Below the pieces are notes generated by a model that saw only the letters and a program-made list of their open reading frames with translations, was not told where the DNA came from and did no database searches. Shown here piece after piece: positions 21,954-35,300 of a stretch of 64,000 nt of DNA; positions within the stretch are counted from its first letter, which is position 1; each line of letters begins with the position of its first letter. The stretch spans positions 620,001 to 684,000 of the forward strand of contig JADEYG010000003.1 in assembly GCA_016906335.1 (NCBI GenBank), given 5' to 3'. A program made the position numbers and the translations under genes. This stretch comes from Novakomyces olei (taxonomy: Eukaryota; Ascomycota; Novakomycetes; Novakomycetales; Novakomycetaceae).

Positions 21954-22840
21954 TATCTTGAATGTATGATAGTGTAGATTGAGAAGCGATGATCAAAATA
22001 TAAAAGCTGTTTTATAAAGTATCGAATAGTTGTACTGGGATTTTGTAGGAGTTTGTTGATCTTGTAAACGACAAAGAAACCTGTGTCGTTTTATACGTGG
22101 GAAGTAGGCGGGACACGGTTCGTAGTCGTGCGTACCGTTTAGTCAATAATATATCTATGCGTGGTTTATTTGAAATTTTTACAGATTCTGCGGACTGATC
22201 TATGCTGTCGCGAAAAAAATAGCCTCAACTAGACATCTGTACATATTGACAGTAATTGAATCAAATTGATCGCCTTGCAGCAAACTACGAAAACATCATG
22301 TTTATATAATGTCAAAAATAACTACCATATGAACGAAAATTATTGATTCAAAGCAACAACACGAGCAATGACAAAAAACGAAAAAAAAAAATAAATAAAT
22401 AAATAAATAAAAAGGAAATAGAAAATAGAAAATCCACACTGCACCTGCCACTGTTACAGTGGCTGCACGTGGGCGGTCGTGCGACTCCGAATTCAGTATA
22501 ATTAACTGTCCGCCCACGGAACATGGCAAATTCTAAAACGCCCATCTGTAACACAAACATTGAATCACCGTCGTCGAGACAAGTAATATATATCCACCGC
22601 ACTATGGCTAATCGCATATGATATGTGAAACGCTTTACCAAGTAAGAATAATGCCAGGCGTAAGCTTTTCCATTAGCTAACGGTAACCAGTGGTAAATTC
22701 CATGCTCAAGTAACAGAAAACAAGTAATGCAGCAGCTCATGTAATTTCTCTCAACCAAAAAATCCTTCAGACTCAAAACCAATCTTTGTGTTTGTGTTCC
22801 GTCTCCCGTTCCCTGTTTTCGTGCAAACTACTCAGAAATA
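21954..22840. other. LSD1-actin interval with a possible small minus-strand gene
   Basis: About 890 bp. On the minus strand there are coding-like segments between about 22790 and 22240: a frame around 22525-22437 reading VGGQLIILNSESHDRPRAAT, flanked by an acceptor-like GTTTTAG and a donor GTGCAGTG, and a second segment near 22290-22210 after a TTCGTAG acceptor. They could form a short spliced gene divergent from actin, but I could not settle frames or recognise a family. A (TAAA)n stretch at 22388-22412 would lie in its intron. Confidence 0.3.
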
Positions 22841-24543
22841 ATGGAGGGTGGTGAGTATTCCGATACTTTTCTCCTTTTATTCTGTGGGCTGTTAAAGTTA
22901 TAAACGCGTCAGATACGCTTCAGAGCGCGTGCGGGCTGCGTTCCCACGTCGGTATACAAGCCTTCTCTTGCCGCTGCCGCCACCGTGTTCCGCAACTCCT
23001 GTATTACGCATGTATGGGAGCGATCATGGTCAATGTTTGGTCACTGCTTACGACTCGGATCACGTTCCCGGCTGGTGGCGGTCTTGGCAAGGTTGGTACC
23101 GGCCGTATGGTGTTTTGTGGCCCGCGTTTAAAGCCCACACTATTGTGTATATATACGTAGAAACGAGACTAACACTGTTGCTAGAGGAAATCGCGGCCCT
23201 CGTGATCGACAATGGCTCAGGCATGTGCAAGGCCGGGTAAGACTCATTCTAATTAAATGAATTTATCACTAACTTTGCAGCTTTGCTGGCGATGATGCAC
23301 CACGTGCCGTTTTTCCCAGTATCGTTGGCCGTCCGCGTCACCAGGGAATCATGGTGTAAGTCTAATACTTGTTACTTGCATATTTGAGCAAGTATATTTA
23401 TTTTATTGAAGATTTATTTTTTAATATATAATGTCTGTATTATATGCTTTGCGTATATATACGTCGATATATACCGATAGTATATACGTCGATATTATAC
23501 GTCGATATTATACGTCGATATTATACGTCGATATTATACGTCGATATTATACGTCGATATTATACGTCGATATTATGTCGATAATATACGTCGATATAAT
23601 GAATACCATCTCTTGGCAATGTCTAACCTTCTAGTGGCATGGGCCAAAAAGACTCGTATGTCGGTGACGAGGCTCAGTCAAAGCGTGGTATTTTGACCCT
23701 CAAGTACCCCATTGAGCACGGTGTCGTTACCAACTGGGACGACATGGAAAAGATCTGGCACCATACCTTCTACAACGAGCTGCGTGTAGCTCCGGAAGAG
23801 CACCCATGTCTTCTGACTGAGGCTCCACTCAACCCCAAGGTGAACCGTGAGAAGATGACGCAAATCATGTTTGAGACGTTCAATGTACCCGCATTTTACG
23901 TGTCCATCCAGGCTGTGCTGTCTCTGTATGCCTCTGGTCGCACGACTGGTATCGTGCTCGACTCTGGTGATGGCGTTACCCACACTGTACCCATCTATGA
24001 AGGTTTCTCACTGCCGCACGCTATCTTCCGCTTGGATTTGGCTGGCCGTGATCTCACCGAATACCTGACAAAGATCTTGCACGAGCGAGGCTACAACTTT
24101 TCCACCACTGCCGAGCGTGAGATTGTTCGCGATATCAAAGAGAAGCTATGCTATGTTGCCCTGGACTATGAGCAGGAATTGCAGACCGCCGCTCAGTCCT
24201 CTGCCATTGAAAAGTCGTACGAACTTCCTGACGGTCAAGTCATCACCATCGGCAACGAGCGCTTCCGTGCTCCCGAGGCTCTGTTTCAGCCATCTGTTCT
24301 CGGCCTCGAGAACGCTGGTGTGCATGAGACATTGTACAACTCTATCCTCAAGTGTGATGTCGATGTCCGCAAAGATCTATATGGAAACATTGTCCTGTCT
24401 GGCGGTACTACGATGTTCCCTGGCATCGTTGAGCGCATGCAAAAGGAGATCCAGGCTCTTGCTCCAAGCAGCATGAAGACCAAGGTTGTTGCACCTCCGG
24501 AGCGCAAGTACTCTGTCTGGATCGGTGGATCTATTCTTGCGAG

Positions 24544-24579
<36 letters not shown>

Positions 24580-24628
24580 GGAATACGACGAGGCTGGTCC
24601 CAGCATTGTTTACCGCAAGTGCTTCTAG
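22841..24628 (+). CDS. ACT1: Actin, four exons
   Basis: Exons 22841-22850, 23185-23236, 23281-23355 and 23635-24628, giving 376 aa, the standard actin length. The N-terminus [21 protein letters not shown] appears only after splicing; intron 1 (334 nt) splits codon 4, as in several fungal actin genes. Intron branch points are GACTAAC, CACTAAC and TCTAACC. The ATP-binding loops ([20 protein letters not shown]) and the C-terminus [11 protein letters not shown]-like ending (here [11 protein letters not shown]) are intact. Codon use is visibly more biased toward C-ending codons than in neighbouring genes, as expected for a highly expressed gene. Intron 3 holds a TACGTCGATAT tandem repeat. Confidence 0.98.
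23461..23600. repeat. TACGTCGATAT repeat inside actin intron 3
   Basis: About ten copies of an 11-13 bp unit (ATTATACGTCGAT and variants) fill the middle of the 279 nt intron. The unit TACGTCGATA is nearly self-complementary (TATCGACGTA). Confidence 0.85.
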
Positions 24629-25325
24629 AGAGTTTATGTTGAGGCATGACAACGGAAACTGGTGGTCGTTTGGAAAATGGAATAAATCTGTGATCAGAGA
24701 AATGGCAAAGGGAGCAGAGGGACAGGAAAAGACGATTACAGAATTACTGATAATGCTTCAAGTTTGTATCATCTCGATGGACTTTGTCTTTTTTTCTCCG
24801 TTTCTCAAGTTTTCGTTTCCATGCCTCTTGAATTTAAAGAGTAGTCAAAGTGTTCAATAAGGTTCTTCCTACCCGATTTTGATCTCCAGTCTAGTAATAT
24901 ATTTAGCGTATACTTTTGGCACAGAGGAAGCAAACTAAACTGCCCAATAGTCGTGGCTTCTGGTCTCGTCTTTCTTTGAATTAGTAGACACTGGTTTCTA
25001 TGAAAGTAGTCAATTTGTGTATAAAAGTCGCAGGTGCCGTATATCTTTTGGTAGCAATAGTAATTCAAATCAAATATATATACATGTACATATGGAAACA
25101 TGAGCTACATTGAAATAATCCAGTCTAGACGCCGTTGCCGACCGTCCTTTGATAGCATCTGCGTACAATCGTCTGAAGCTGATTGTAGTATAAACAAACA
25201 TTTAAAAATATTTGTTAACTAATGAATTAATGAATTATTTTTAATTGTTTATTTACCTCTACGTCAGTTTGTTAAAAACATTTTTCTTTTAAATAATGGT
25301 ATCCTTTTCACCGGCTTTTGTCTAA
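24629..25325. other. Convergent 3' space after actin
   Basis: About 700 bp between the 3' ends of actin and pantothenate synthetase. It should contain both 3' untranslated regions. No further gene, RNA or tandem repeat was recognised. Confidence 0.5.
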
Positions 25326-26581
25326 TTACTCTGCTTTGTGAGGTCCGACCCCGTTTTCCCGGCGTCGAACAACCAAGTTGTCAATAATGCGAGTAGACCC
25401 CACAAGAATGGCTCCGCTTAAAGTAGCTTCCTTGCACTCGTAGAGGCGAACCTGGTCCGATATTGTATCGAGATTCTCGTCCGTCAGCTCCAAGTATTGC
25501 AGTTTGATACCAGGCGCCTCGTCGTCAAGTCGAGATCGAGCTGCCTGCAAGAGGCTTGTTAAACTATTTCCTTCACCTGCGTCCAGCAATTGGCTAGGTA
25601 AAGGTTTTAGCACGTTTATGAGAGCCGTGGCGCGCAATCTTTCTTCTGTTGAAAGGTATATATTCCGGGAGGACAGAGCAAGACCATCGAATTCCCTGAC
25701 AATCGGACATACTCGGAGCGTAACAGGGACTTGCAGATCTTGAATCATGCGTCTAACGACGACAGATTGCTGGTAGTCTTTCTGGCCGAGGTAAAGTACC
25801 GTGGGCTGAGTGATATTGAGCAATTTGAGTACGACAGTAGCAACCCCCCTGAAAAATGTGGGTCTAATAGAACCTTCCAACTAGAGCAGCGTTAGCCATA
25901 CCGTCACTTTAAATCGGTAAATGAAGCAAGGACTTTATCATTCACCATTGGCGAAAAAAGAGCCATTAGTGATTGTAAGCAAACAAAAGATATTTGGTTC
26001 CTCAGAGCAAAGCTGCAATTAAACTGCCTTTAAAGTCAAAACAATAAGCAAACAGACGCAATAAAGAATCATACTGCCGGCAATGAACAAGGCTTCTTGA
26101 TTGAAATCTATTAGAAATGCATTAGAAATGCATTAAAATTCGGGAAACTCAGAATTGTGTTTGTGCTTACCACATAAGACAGTGCTTCAACCGTGACAAA
26201 TGTCGTCTTTTGCGCAGCAGGATTGTACCCGTGAGGATATATTTCGCTTACAGCCGGCACGAAAATTGCATCCACTATAAGGGACCCATCTTTCTCCCTT
26301 TTCAAACTCGCCAGTTTCTCTAGATCAGAATCCAGTGTGGCCGGATACTTGTCCAAATCTTCGTGAGGAGCAAATTGAGTCGGATTCACAAAAATAGATG
26401 CGATTGTATGATCGTTTTCCCGACCGCTCTGCCGCATTAATGATAAATGGCCTTCATGTAAAGCGCCCATTGTAGGGACAAAGCCGATACTGACGCTGCT
26501 GCTGCCGCCGCTTTGGGACAGCACGTCTGCTCGCCATTGCCGCACCTGTGCTACCGTACGCAATACTTTGATAGACGTCAT
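25326..26581 (-). CDS. PAN6: Pantothenate synthetase (pantoate-beta-alanine ligase)
   Basis: Joins pantoate and beta-alanine with ATP to make pantothenate (vitamin B5, precursor of CoA). Exons 26171-26581 and 25326-25880, 321 aa. Diagnostic motifs: [17 protein letters not shown] (the His-x-Gly-His nucleotide-binding motif of this superfamily), [17 protein letters not shown], then after the intron [27 protein letters not shown] and the KMSKS-like [11 protein letters not shown]. The intron is 290 nt and in phase 0. An in-frame TTG lies directly before the ATG chosen here. Presence of the gene implies the organism makes its own pantothenate, as most fungi and plants do and animals do not. Confidence 0.96.
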
Positions 26582-26956
26582 CAACTGAGCGATCGGCCGT
26601 TGGCTTTTTTTTTTTTAATGAAAAACTATGGCCAGTGTACGAGATTCTTTTAATGCCTTTATTGGTTTGAGCAGAAAGGACTAATAAACAAATAGCGCTT
26701 TCTTTCTTAGTTCTTAATATCTTAAACGCAGTTCAACAGAAGCTTTGGCAATGAAATGCCACCGACGTCTAAACGAATACAAGAGTTTACAAATCTATGA
26801 TCGATACAGATCGGTGATGAAATACTCGTCCAGACCAGACCAAAATCTTGGGGCGCTATAATGCAGATATTAAAAAAACGTCGGCATTCAAAAGGTATGA
26901 AAAAGTCTATCAGGCATTTGCTTGATAATGTGTAAAGTACAATAAGAGGGAGAATC
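26582..26956. other. Promoter space upstream of pantothenate synthetase
   Basis: About 375 bp between the pantothenate synthetase start and the tRNA terminator. It carries a T11 tract at 26607-26617. No gene recognised. Confidence 0.45.
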
Positions 26957-26962
26957 AAAAAA
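26957..26962 (-). terminator. RNA polymerase III terminator of tRNA-Asn
   Basis: Run of six T on the tRNA strand, 25 nt past the mature 3' end. T4 or longer is the standard Pol III stop. Confidence 0.75.
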
Positions 26963-26986
26963 GTTACACCCAAACTGGGCAGGCTA

Positions 26987-27061
26987 CGCTACAGCGAGGA
27001 TTCGAACCTCGAACGAATCGGTTAACAGCCGAACACTCTAGCCGATTGGAGATACTGTAGC
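26987..27061 (-). tRNA. tRNA-Asn (GTT)
   Basis: Cloverleaf on the minus strand: 7 bp acceptor stem GCTACAG/CTGTAGC with discriminator G, D arm CTC/GAG with loop CAATCGGCTA, anticodon loop CTGTTAA giving anticodon GTT, and a perfect T arm CGAGG-TTCGAAT-CCTCG. No intron. The outermost pair of the anticodon stem is a T-T mismatch, leaving four pairs. The internal B box GGTTCGAATCC is a textbook Pol III promoter element. Confidence 0.96.
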
Positions 27062-28381
27062 CCATTTCAACTGACCATGTAGGTACAGGAAGTTGAAGAA
27101 CATTCGATTAGTAAATATATAAACTTGATATTATAGTTTTTAAAAGTAATACTTGGTCGAAGTGACTGAGTGATTATGACTTCGGCGTGTATAGAAACTT
27201 TAGCACTTGTAAATCAGCATTATTTAGATAATAAATAAACTAACCAATCAAATTAATTATGGCGATAGCCGTTCCAACGCCGAGTCGCTTTTCGAATATA
27301 CGATTGTCTTATGTATAGTGTTTGGCCTCACACTGCATATTTGTTAAAAGTTATTCGCAGTTGCATTCTAAGAATGTGTCTTTTTCTCTCTTATCAGACC
27401 TTTTCTTTTCAGATTGGTACGTTGCTCAGCTAAATAGCCATGATGTTCGGGTTTTACGGTATACGATATTTTGAAATATAGAAGTATTCTTTTCGCAAAA
27501 TTATGCTACCCTTCCATTGATTAAACCAGAGCTATGTTTGTCAATGCTAGCCATATTGGCTCCTTACTGAATAACAGATTAACAAATTGATGATACGTCG
27601 CTGTATATGAATTTAATTTGAACTGCCGTATATCGTGGGGATCCAATTTATTCTCACACCAGTTCCAAGTTCAAGTATTCTGACAATAAGAGGTTTTATA
27701 GGATTCATAATGATCTATCTCGCTATCATATAAACGGAATAATAATATTATTTCTATTTTAGGCGGCGAGGTTACCGCCACATGGTGCCGCCTAGGAACT
27801 GGGCGTGCTTTGAGGCTTTTGCGGTCTTGAGTGGGTTCAGGCTAGGAGCTAGGCACAATGCTGGTCAAAAACAAAATCTGGATTTTAGGGATAACTAATT
27901 ACTGCTATTATCGGAGCTTGATTAATTATTTACTAGTTACTTTTTTCAGTTCATTTTTTAGGAGCCATAGCAAATATTCAAGGAACGAAAAACTGCATTT
28001 CTAATATTCAATCAATATCTATCAAAAATTATCAAAGCTGAGACGAAATTGACAGAGCAAATATCCAAAAATCGGCCGAGTCCAGGCATTCGCTATTGCA
28101 GAAAACTTGATCCAAGGTGCAATAACAGTTATTAAGATAGCCTTCAGATTATCACCACGCGGTATCTCCTTGAAAGCCGGGTCTGATTAAGCGGTTCTAG
28201 CATGTTGACTGAAGCATTAGTCTTAGCTGACGGCTGATCCATTTGCGCTAATGATGTGAAAAGCATCCTCTTTGAAAAATAACTAGCAAATACAGATTGC
28301 GCTCTAGTCTTTATAATTGTATCAAAAGCCGAACGAAAGAATAATGCAGACGTCAACGTCTATGAAAGCCTCCGCCTTCCT
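27062..28381. other. 1.3-kb gene-free interval with a GC-rich hairpin
   Basis: No coding frame, tRNA or recognisable snRNA was found on either strand. Most is AT-rich. The exception is about 27755-27870, which is markedly GC-rich and starts with an 8 bp perfect inverted repeat: TAGGCGGC (27760-27767) and GCCGCCTA (27787-27794) around a 19 nt loop. In a genome with little spare DNA this block may hold a non-coding RNA gene. Confidence 0.45.
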
Positions 28382-28651
28382 TTAAGCCCTGCTGTCGACT
28401 GTTATAGTCACGGGCCCATCATTTACCAGGGCCACGTCCATCATTGCCCCGAAAACCCCATTTTTTACACTCTCCATGCCCTTGGGCATTCGTGCCCCAA
28501 TTTTTTCTAAAACGCTCTCATACGTAGCTTTGGCAGTCTCACCACTCGCGGCACTGTGGAAGTCAGGCTTACTTCCCTTTCGAATATTCGCCAGTAGCGT
28601 AAATTGCGAAACTGATCTGTCAATAAAGTTTGTCACTGATGAATGAATGAA

Positions 28652-28695
<44 letters not shown>

Positions 28696-29018
28696 GATAG
28701 ATATAATTGGGACACGAGTACCACATAGGACTTCCCCGTCTATATCTGCGACGGTCCTTTTCCATTGTAAAGATCCCTTTTCGTCTTCGCTGGGAAACCA
28801 TCGCATTTTCGTGATTTTATCTACCACTTTATCCGCATCTTCAGGCGCATCATCGCGTCCGACACCAATCAAAACAAGGAGACCTTTGCCAATACTTGGC
28901 AATTTTACAATCAGAAATCAGAATATACTGAATAATAGATTGAATTGTGCTACCTCGAAACTGTCTGACCGTCTACAGTTACCGATGCACTTTTAACGCG
29001 CTGAATTACCGCCCGCAT
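28382..29018 (-). CDS. DTD1: D-aminoacyl-tRNA deacylase (DTD)
   Basis: Removes D-amino acids (and mischarged glycine) from tRNA. Exons 28954-29018, 28722-28894 and 28382-28611 give 155 aa, the normal family length. Family motifs: [17 protein letters not shown] at the N-terminus, [15 protein letters not shown], the active-site SVSQFTLL-type block (here [20 protein letters not shown], made by joining exons 2 and 3) and the Gly-cisPro motif NDGPVTI near the end. Intron 2 (110 nt) holds about ten ATAA tetranucleotide repeats. The acceptor at 28612-28613 is the one that restores CVSQF. Confidence 0.95.
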
Positions 29019-29056
29019 AGTGTATAAACTAAGAGCATCGAAAATAAAATAAAATA

Positions 29057-29260
<204 letters not shown>

Positions 29261-29364
29261 CAACAACAACAAAATGCTTACGAGACACATGGACAACGAC
29301 AAAGCGTAGTGTAAATGATATTGTAACGATAAAAAAACTTGTAGATTAATATACACACGCAAAT

Positions 29365-32300
29365 CTATCTATGCCCGACTGATTTCCCCGCTTTCCGCTT
29401 TCGATTTTCCCTGTACCGATGATGATGGTGCATTTTCTTGCGGGCAAAAGTTTCCGGTTCCGCTACAGCTTCGATAGCACGCTTGTACCGTCGGTCAGAC
29501 CGGATTTCCAAGCGTTTTTGCCGTACGCGAGTGTACACGACGGCGTACTCGTCGTGCCCGACTTTAGCCTGCAGCATTTGCAGAGTCTCCTCTGCCGCAG
29601 CCAGGAGGACCTTGTGCTGGTCAGTTGTAGCACCATCGTCCACGTGACCAGATTCAGTGTAGCTGTAAAGGCACTGGACGATTGGCACAGCAAAAGCAGC
29701 AGCTTCGCTGTCTGTCATCACGTGGATCATGACAGAGATGTACTTTATCAGTGCGCCGTTGATCAGCGTAGTTTTTTGCTGGTCCATCGAGTTATCGCGG
29801 CGCCGGAGTACAGCGTAGACTTGAGCAAGTATCCGCTTCATACTATACTCCCTGTACCGGCGGGGCAAAAAAGGGGTTTCTCCTTGTTCTTTTTCGTTTT
29901 CGTCTACGTTTTCGTTTTCGTTTCCGTTTTCCAGTGCCTTTACATTTTCCTGTAGATTTTTCTGTTTTTTTCTGTTTTTCTGTTCTTTTCCACTTTCTAG
30001 TCGGTTTTCCAGTCCATTTTCTTGTTCATTTTCCAGTTCCTTTCCACTTTCCAGTTCCTTTCCACTTTCTAGTCGGTTTTCCAGTTCCTTTCCACTTCCC
30101 AATTCCAATTCCTGCTCTATTTCGTCTACGTCTCCAGACGCGTCGGCATCAATGTGGAGGAGCAAAATGCGACGGGACAGGACGACGAGATTCTTTATTG
30201 CCTGAGCGCAGGCAGCGTCGGTAGTGTGCTCGTTGTCAATATGGGCGAGCATAATAGCAACGAGGGAGGCGAGCAGCCTTCCGTCCAGCACCTGTCCCGG
30301 GCAGAGCCATGCGTCTGCCTGCCCGACGAGGTTCTGCTCAGACAGGCGAGCGAGCTGGAGCCCGAGCAGCCGGCTGGCAGCGACCTTGACCCAGGTGTGT
30401 TTGAAGAAGAGGTACCTATTGACCTGCTGCCAGAGCTCAGCGAATCTCGGGGCAAAGGGGTCCGGCAAAGCCTCAGCCAGCTGGGCAGTGGCCACGAGGA
30501 CAGAGTAGACGGTCTCCCACTGCCACAGGCAGCCACACTGCTTGAGCAGTGCCACTGCTCGAGCAGTAAACGACTGCGCCTGCTGCAGTAAGGACTCGTC
30601 GTCCGCCTTGAGCACTTTGAACAGTCTTCCCCACACAAGGAACCCGCACTTTTGCAGAGCTCTGTTAGTAGTAGTGTTTTTATTAATATTATTAATATTA
30701 TTAATATTAATATTATTATTATTATTGCCATTAATATTAATATTATTATTGCCATTAATATTATTATTTTTGCCATTAATATTATTATTGCCATTAATAT
30801 TATTATTATTGCCATTAATATTATTATTGCCATTAATATTAATATTGCCATTAATATTATTATTAATATTAATATTAATATTAATATTGGTCCACAGCCG
30901 TAGGGACCGGCAGACGAGCGTATACACAGTCTCTATACCACGAGCACGAGCGCAAAAGCTCGTTAAAACAGACGCAGCCAGCTCACGGCACAAGGCAGAC
31001 TCGTCCTCGGCAAAGCACCTGGCCAGGCTGAGGAAGAGCGGTCCACTAAACTCGGCGAGCAGGTCATCACCTAAAGCAGAGCAGAGGCAGTTTATCAGTT
31101 CGAGGACAGACTCACGGCCGGAAGCGTGAGCGTACTCCAAGTTGCGGCAGCAAAAGAGCAATTGCTGCTCCAGCCGGTGCCGGCTCTGAGGGAAATCGAG
31201 CAGGAACCGGGTATACAGCTGCCGGGCAAAGCTGCGAGCGCCTCGAGACTGGTCAGTGACCATTGCCTCTCGGACAGTGCCGTCTATTGCCTCGTACACT
31301 TCCGCCACTTGCCACTGCTGAGCAACGGCAGTTGCGAGTAAAGAGAGCACGACAGACTGCCGTCCGTGCTCTGCCGCTTCAGCTGCGTCAGCGGCAGAGC
31401 GCTTTATAAGGCTCGCAATGGCCGTTTGCTGCTCCGGAAGCAGCAGCGGCAGCGGCCGCTGCTGCCGCAGACACTGCACGACAAACTTGAGGCACACGGC
31501 CGAGTGCTCACTCGCCAGGCTGCTGCTCTCGCTCAGCGCTGACAGAGCGGCACTGAGCAGAGCAGCGACTGACTCTGGACGGCCGCTAAAGTCGACGTGC
31601 ATTACAGAGGCAAAGCATTTGAGTGCCGCCGACTGCACTCGGCCGCTGTACGACAGAGCAATTTCGCCAATAATCGGAACGAGCGGGCCGACGAGCTCCG
31701 GTGTCGACAGCTGCGTGTGCTTTTGCACTGCCAGACGGGCCACGTCGAGAGCGAATACGAGAATGCTCGAAGCATTTGACAAAAGTAATTTAAACTTTTT
31801 CCCTTTAACTTTTTCCTTTTCAAAGTTGTTTTCCTTTTTCTCAAAGTTCTGTGTCTCTTTCAAAAGGCCGTAGCAGAAAACGAGGATTTGAGGGGACGCA
31901 GACGTGTCTGCATTAGCAGCAATGCCGCTGGCAATACGCCTCAAAATCTCGTCAGTCTTGCGCAGCTGCCGGCTGTCCTCAATCCCCTCAAGGCCGTTGA
32001 GGATAGGAGACAAAAGAGACCCAAGAGCAGCAGCAGAGGTCACTGCCGCCAGCCGCTCGTAAGCGTCAAACCCCTTTGTCGTCCTGACCTCTCGCATGCG
32101 GGACACGTACGCCTCCTCCTCCTTCTCTGCCCCAAGATCGCCAGCAATATCCTGTAAAAGAAGACTAGACAGGTCTTGGCAAACAGCGTCCAGTGACCCC
32201 GTCGGGCACTGGTCCCTTGAGGCTGCCAGACGCACCAGCATCGAGTGCACTACGTGGCCCAGGACGTGTCTCTGGTAACCCTTTGCCAGCGTCGTTGTCA

Positions 32301-35300
32301 GCTCGCTAAGTACGAGGCTTAAGTACTGCGGACCCAGCCGTTCCGCTATCCCCGCAAGTGCCTGCCGAGCAGAGTCACGGACATCCTGAGCCCGGCTCTT
32401 GAGAATGTGCACTATGCTCAGCAGTACTGCCGGCAAACGGGCAGAGACGGCCTCTGTAGAGAGCAGCATTACCATCCTCACTGCTGGGGGGGCTATTGCC
32501 ACACGGACACCGACACTGGCCGCGTCTTGTATCTGCAAGATCTGCTCTAGCGGAGCGATAATATACGCCTGGCAAGTAGCGTCAAAGGCCGTCTCTCTGT
32601 CTTTGACTTTGTCTTCTTTATTGCCTTTTTTATCCTCTTTATTGCCTTTTTTATCCTCTTTATTGCCTTTTTTATCCTCTTTATTGCCTTCTTTGTCTTT
32701 ATTGCCTTCTTTGTCTTTATTGCCTTCATTGTCTTTATTGCCTTCATTACTATTTCCCTGACAAACGGAACGGGAGAGCAACCTCTCCTCGACATTCACT
32801 ACACTGCTCATACCCCCCGTCAGCACTCCTCTGGCTGCCTCTAGTGTCTGGCACAGAGCTGTTACCAGCTTTATATCGTTTGCGGCTGCCTTGGCACTGG
32901 CCGGATTGGCAGCAATAACCTCCCTCATATGCCTTACACGTCTGGCAAAGACAGAGCGAAACTGCGGCCACGAAACGTCGAGTAAGAGATGGCCCACTGT
33001 CTCTACAGACTCGTCACGCAAAATTGGAGAGTTGGAGGCAGTGAGATTGTGCTCGAGCAAGGGCAAAAGGATCTGTACAACAGTCGATGGCAGAAAGCCG
33101 TTGGCATCAGCAATAGCTCTCAGCCGCCGTACAGCTCTTTCCCGCCGGTGCACTTGGATATGCAGCAAGTTGAGAAACACATTGGCCTCTTGGTCTCCTT
33201 CAACAAGCAGCCGAGTCAGCTGGGACAGCTCCTCAATCTGCCCTCCAAGCTTTGCTACTGTATGCGACAGTACAGCACACGCCTCGTACCGTACTGCCTC
33301 TGCCAAACTGCTCAGGTCGCGCTTAATTGCCGGCAGCACTCTGCCCGTAACGAGAGCCAGTCCCGATTGTTGCAAGACAGGGTTTTCCTGTACGGCATCG
33401 ACTATTCGGCGTAGAGCGAGCGAGGCACTGCTGCGCACGGAAAACTCGTCTGTGTCGCGTATGAAAAACAGAGCATTGTACAAAACAATAGCAATACTCT
33501 CCACAGTCAGTGTTGCACTCCCGCCTCGATTGAAGGCTGACCACGCTGTGATTCTTGCGTCATAGTCAATCTCGCCCAGCCGAGCCTTGCGTGTAGCGTT
33601 CAGCTCCGCCGCCAGGACTGACCCGTCCCGGATAACAGGGTGTATGGCGGCAATATCCTGTATAAAGCCCACTAGAGCCTGCCTCTGTGAGGGCTCTGCA
33701 AATATGGCAAACAAGGAGATAATGGTATCCCACCAACTCCCAATACCGACTTCAATACGGAGCCAGGTCGGGTCCCGTTTGAACAGGTTCTGCAAGAGCT
33801 CAACGACTTTTACCTTGGACCGCACAGACACGAGCCTGTCTGGCTTGTGGAGGAAAGGTAAAAGAAGCCCTGCAAACTGAGCAGTGCCATCCTTGACCAG
33901 AGCAGTTTGCTCGCTCTTCAGGCCATCAGAGCCATCAGAGCCATCAGAGCCATCAGAGCCAATCAGAGGAGCCAGTCCACTGGCAATTTCAAGTGCTTCA
34001 TTGACGACTCCCGCATTGTGCACACTGGCATGCCTCAAAAGCACCTGGAAACTGTCGAAAATAACGAAAATATTGGACACTAAAAGGCGAGTGGCCTCCT
34101 CACACTCGGGCGAGAGCCGGGCAAGATTGGCAAGGAAAGCGAGTACTGTGGAAACAACGCTTGTCTGCACAAACGGGACTGCCAAACACTCCACCATTGC
34201 TCGTGTGACTCTATCGTCAAAGGCAGTCAGATTACGGCAAGTGTCTGCTCGAGTGCTCCAGTGCAAAAACAGCCTTTGCAGACTCGAAACGCTCTGCGCA
34301 TTTTCCTGTGGGAATTTGTCCAATTTAGCGCTCACGTAGAAACGGAAAAGCAATGACGTAAACTCGTCCCACTGCACCCCTGGCGACCGCTCATACAAAA
34401 GGGTAAAAGCCCGGAGAGATGACTGCCTTACATACTTTGTGCTGCCAACTCCACTCAACGACTCTGGTGCCTTTGTATGGCGAGCGTCCACTGTAAGCAG
34501 GCAGCACAGTAGCACCTGTGCCAGCATGAGAGCTGTGCTCGGATCCAGCTTGAATCCTAGTTGCTCAACCACTTCCTGGCCCATTGTAACAAACCCTACC
34601 AGCTTGCGCATAAAGGCTTCATCCTCTGCTTGGTCAAAGGCGTGCAATATTGCCTCAAAGGAATCGTGCTGCAAAAGAGGCGAAAAGGGACGGAGCATTA
34701 TACGCACAAGGGCGACAATGTACCGTGGCTGCAGACTTGCTAAAGTGCCCAGGATGACTGTACGACGGTTCTGTTGTCCTTTTTTCTGGCTCGCCGAGTG
34801 CTTTCGGGAGACCATTTGACCGTACAACAGCGACAGGGCAACGTCCATGGCTTTAGCTGCATGCTGAGCGTTGATGACTGAATCTTTTTCATCGACGGCC
34901 AAAAAGAGGGACAGCTCGTCCCTCTGCTTTGACTCGTCCAGCAGGTTTTTGAAATGATCCATGTACGCTCCAACGTGGGATTCGTCCCAGTTGCCGATAC
35001 AGTCCAGTGAAGCTTTTTGAATCTGGCCGTCTCCAGAAGCCAGACAATCGTACACACAATCATAGACCTGCTGTGCCATATAGAAATTGGTGCTTAGATC
35101 TGTAAACTTGGAAAACAAGACTAATATCTGCAGCCTGTTCTCCCGCGAGTAGTGGTGCACTTTTGAGGAGGAGACAGCGCCTATTTTCGAGTTCATAGCC
35201 ACAAGAATAGGCGAAAGCACCTGTAATCTTTGCACTGCCAGGCTCGGAATACTCTGCAAGAGACGGAGACTCTGCGTTACTCTCCCGGGAACAATTCCCA

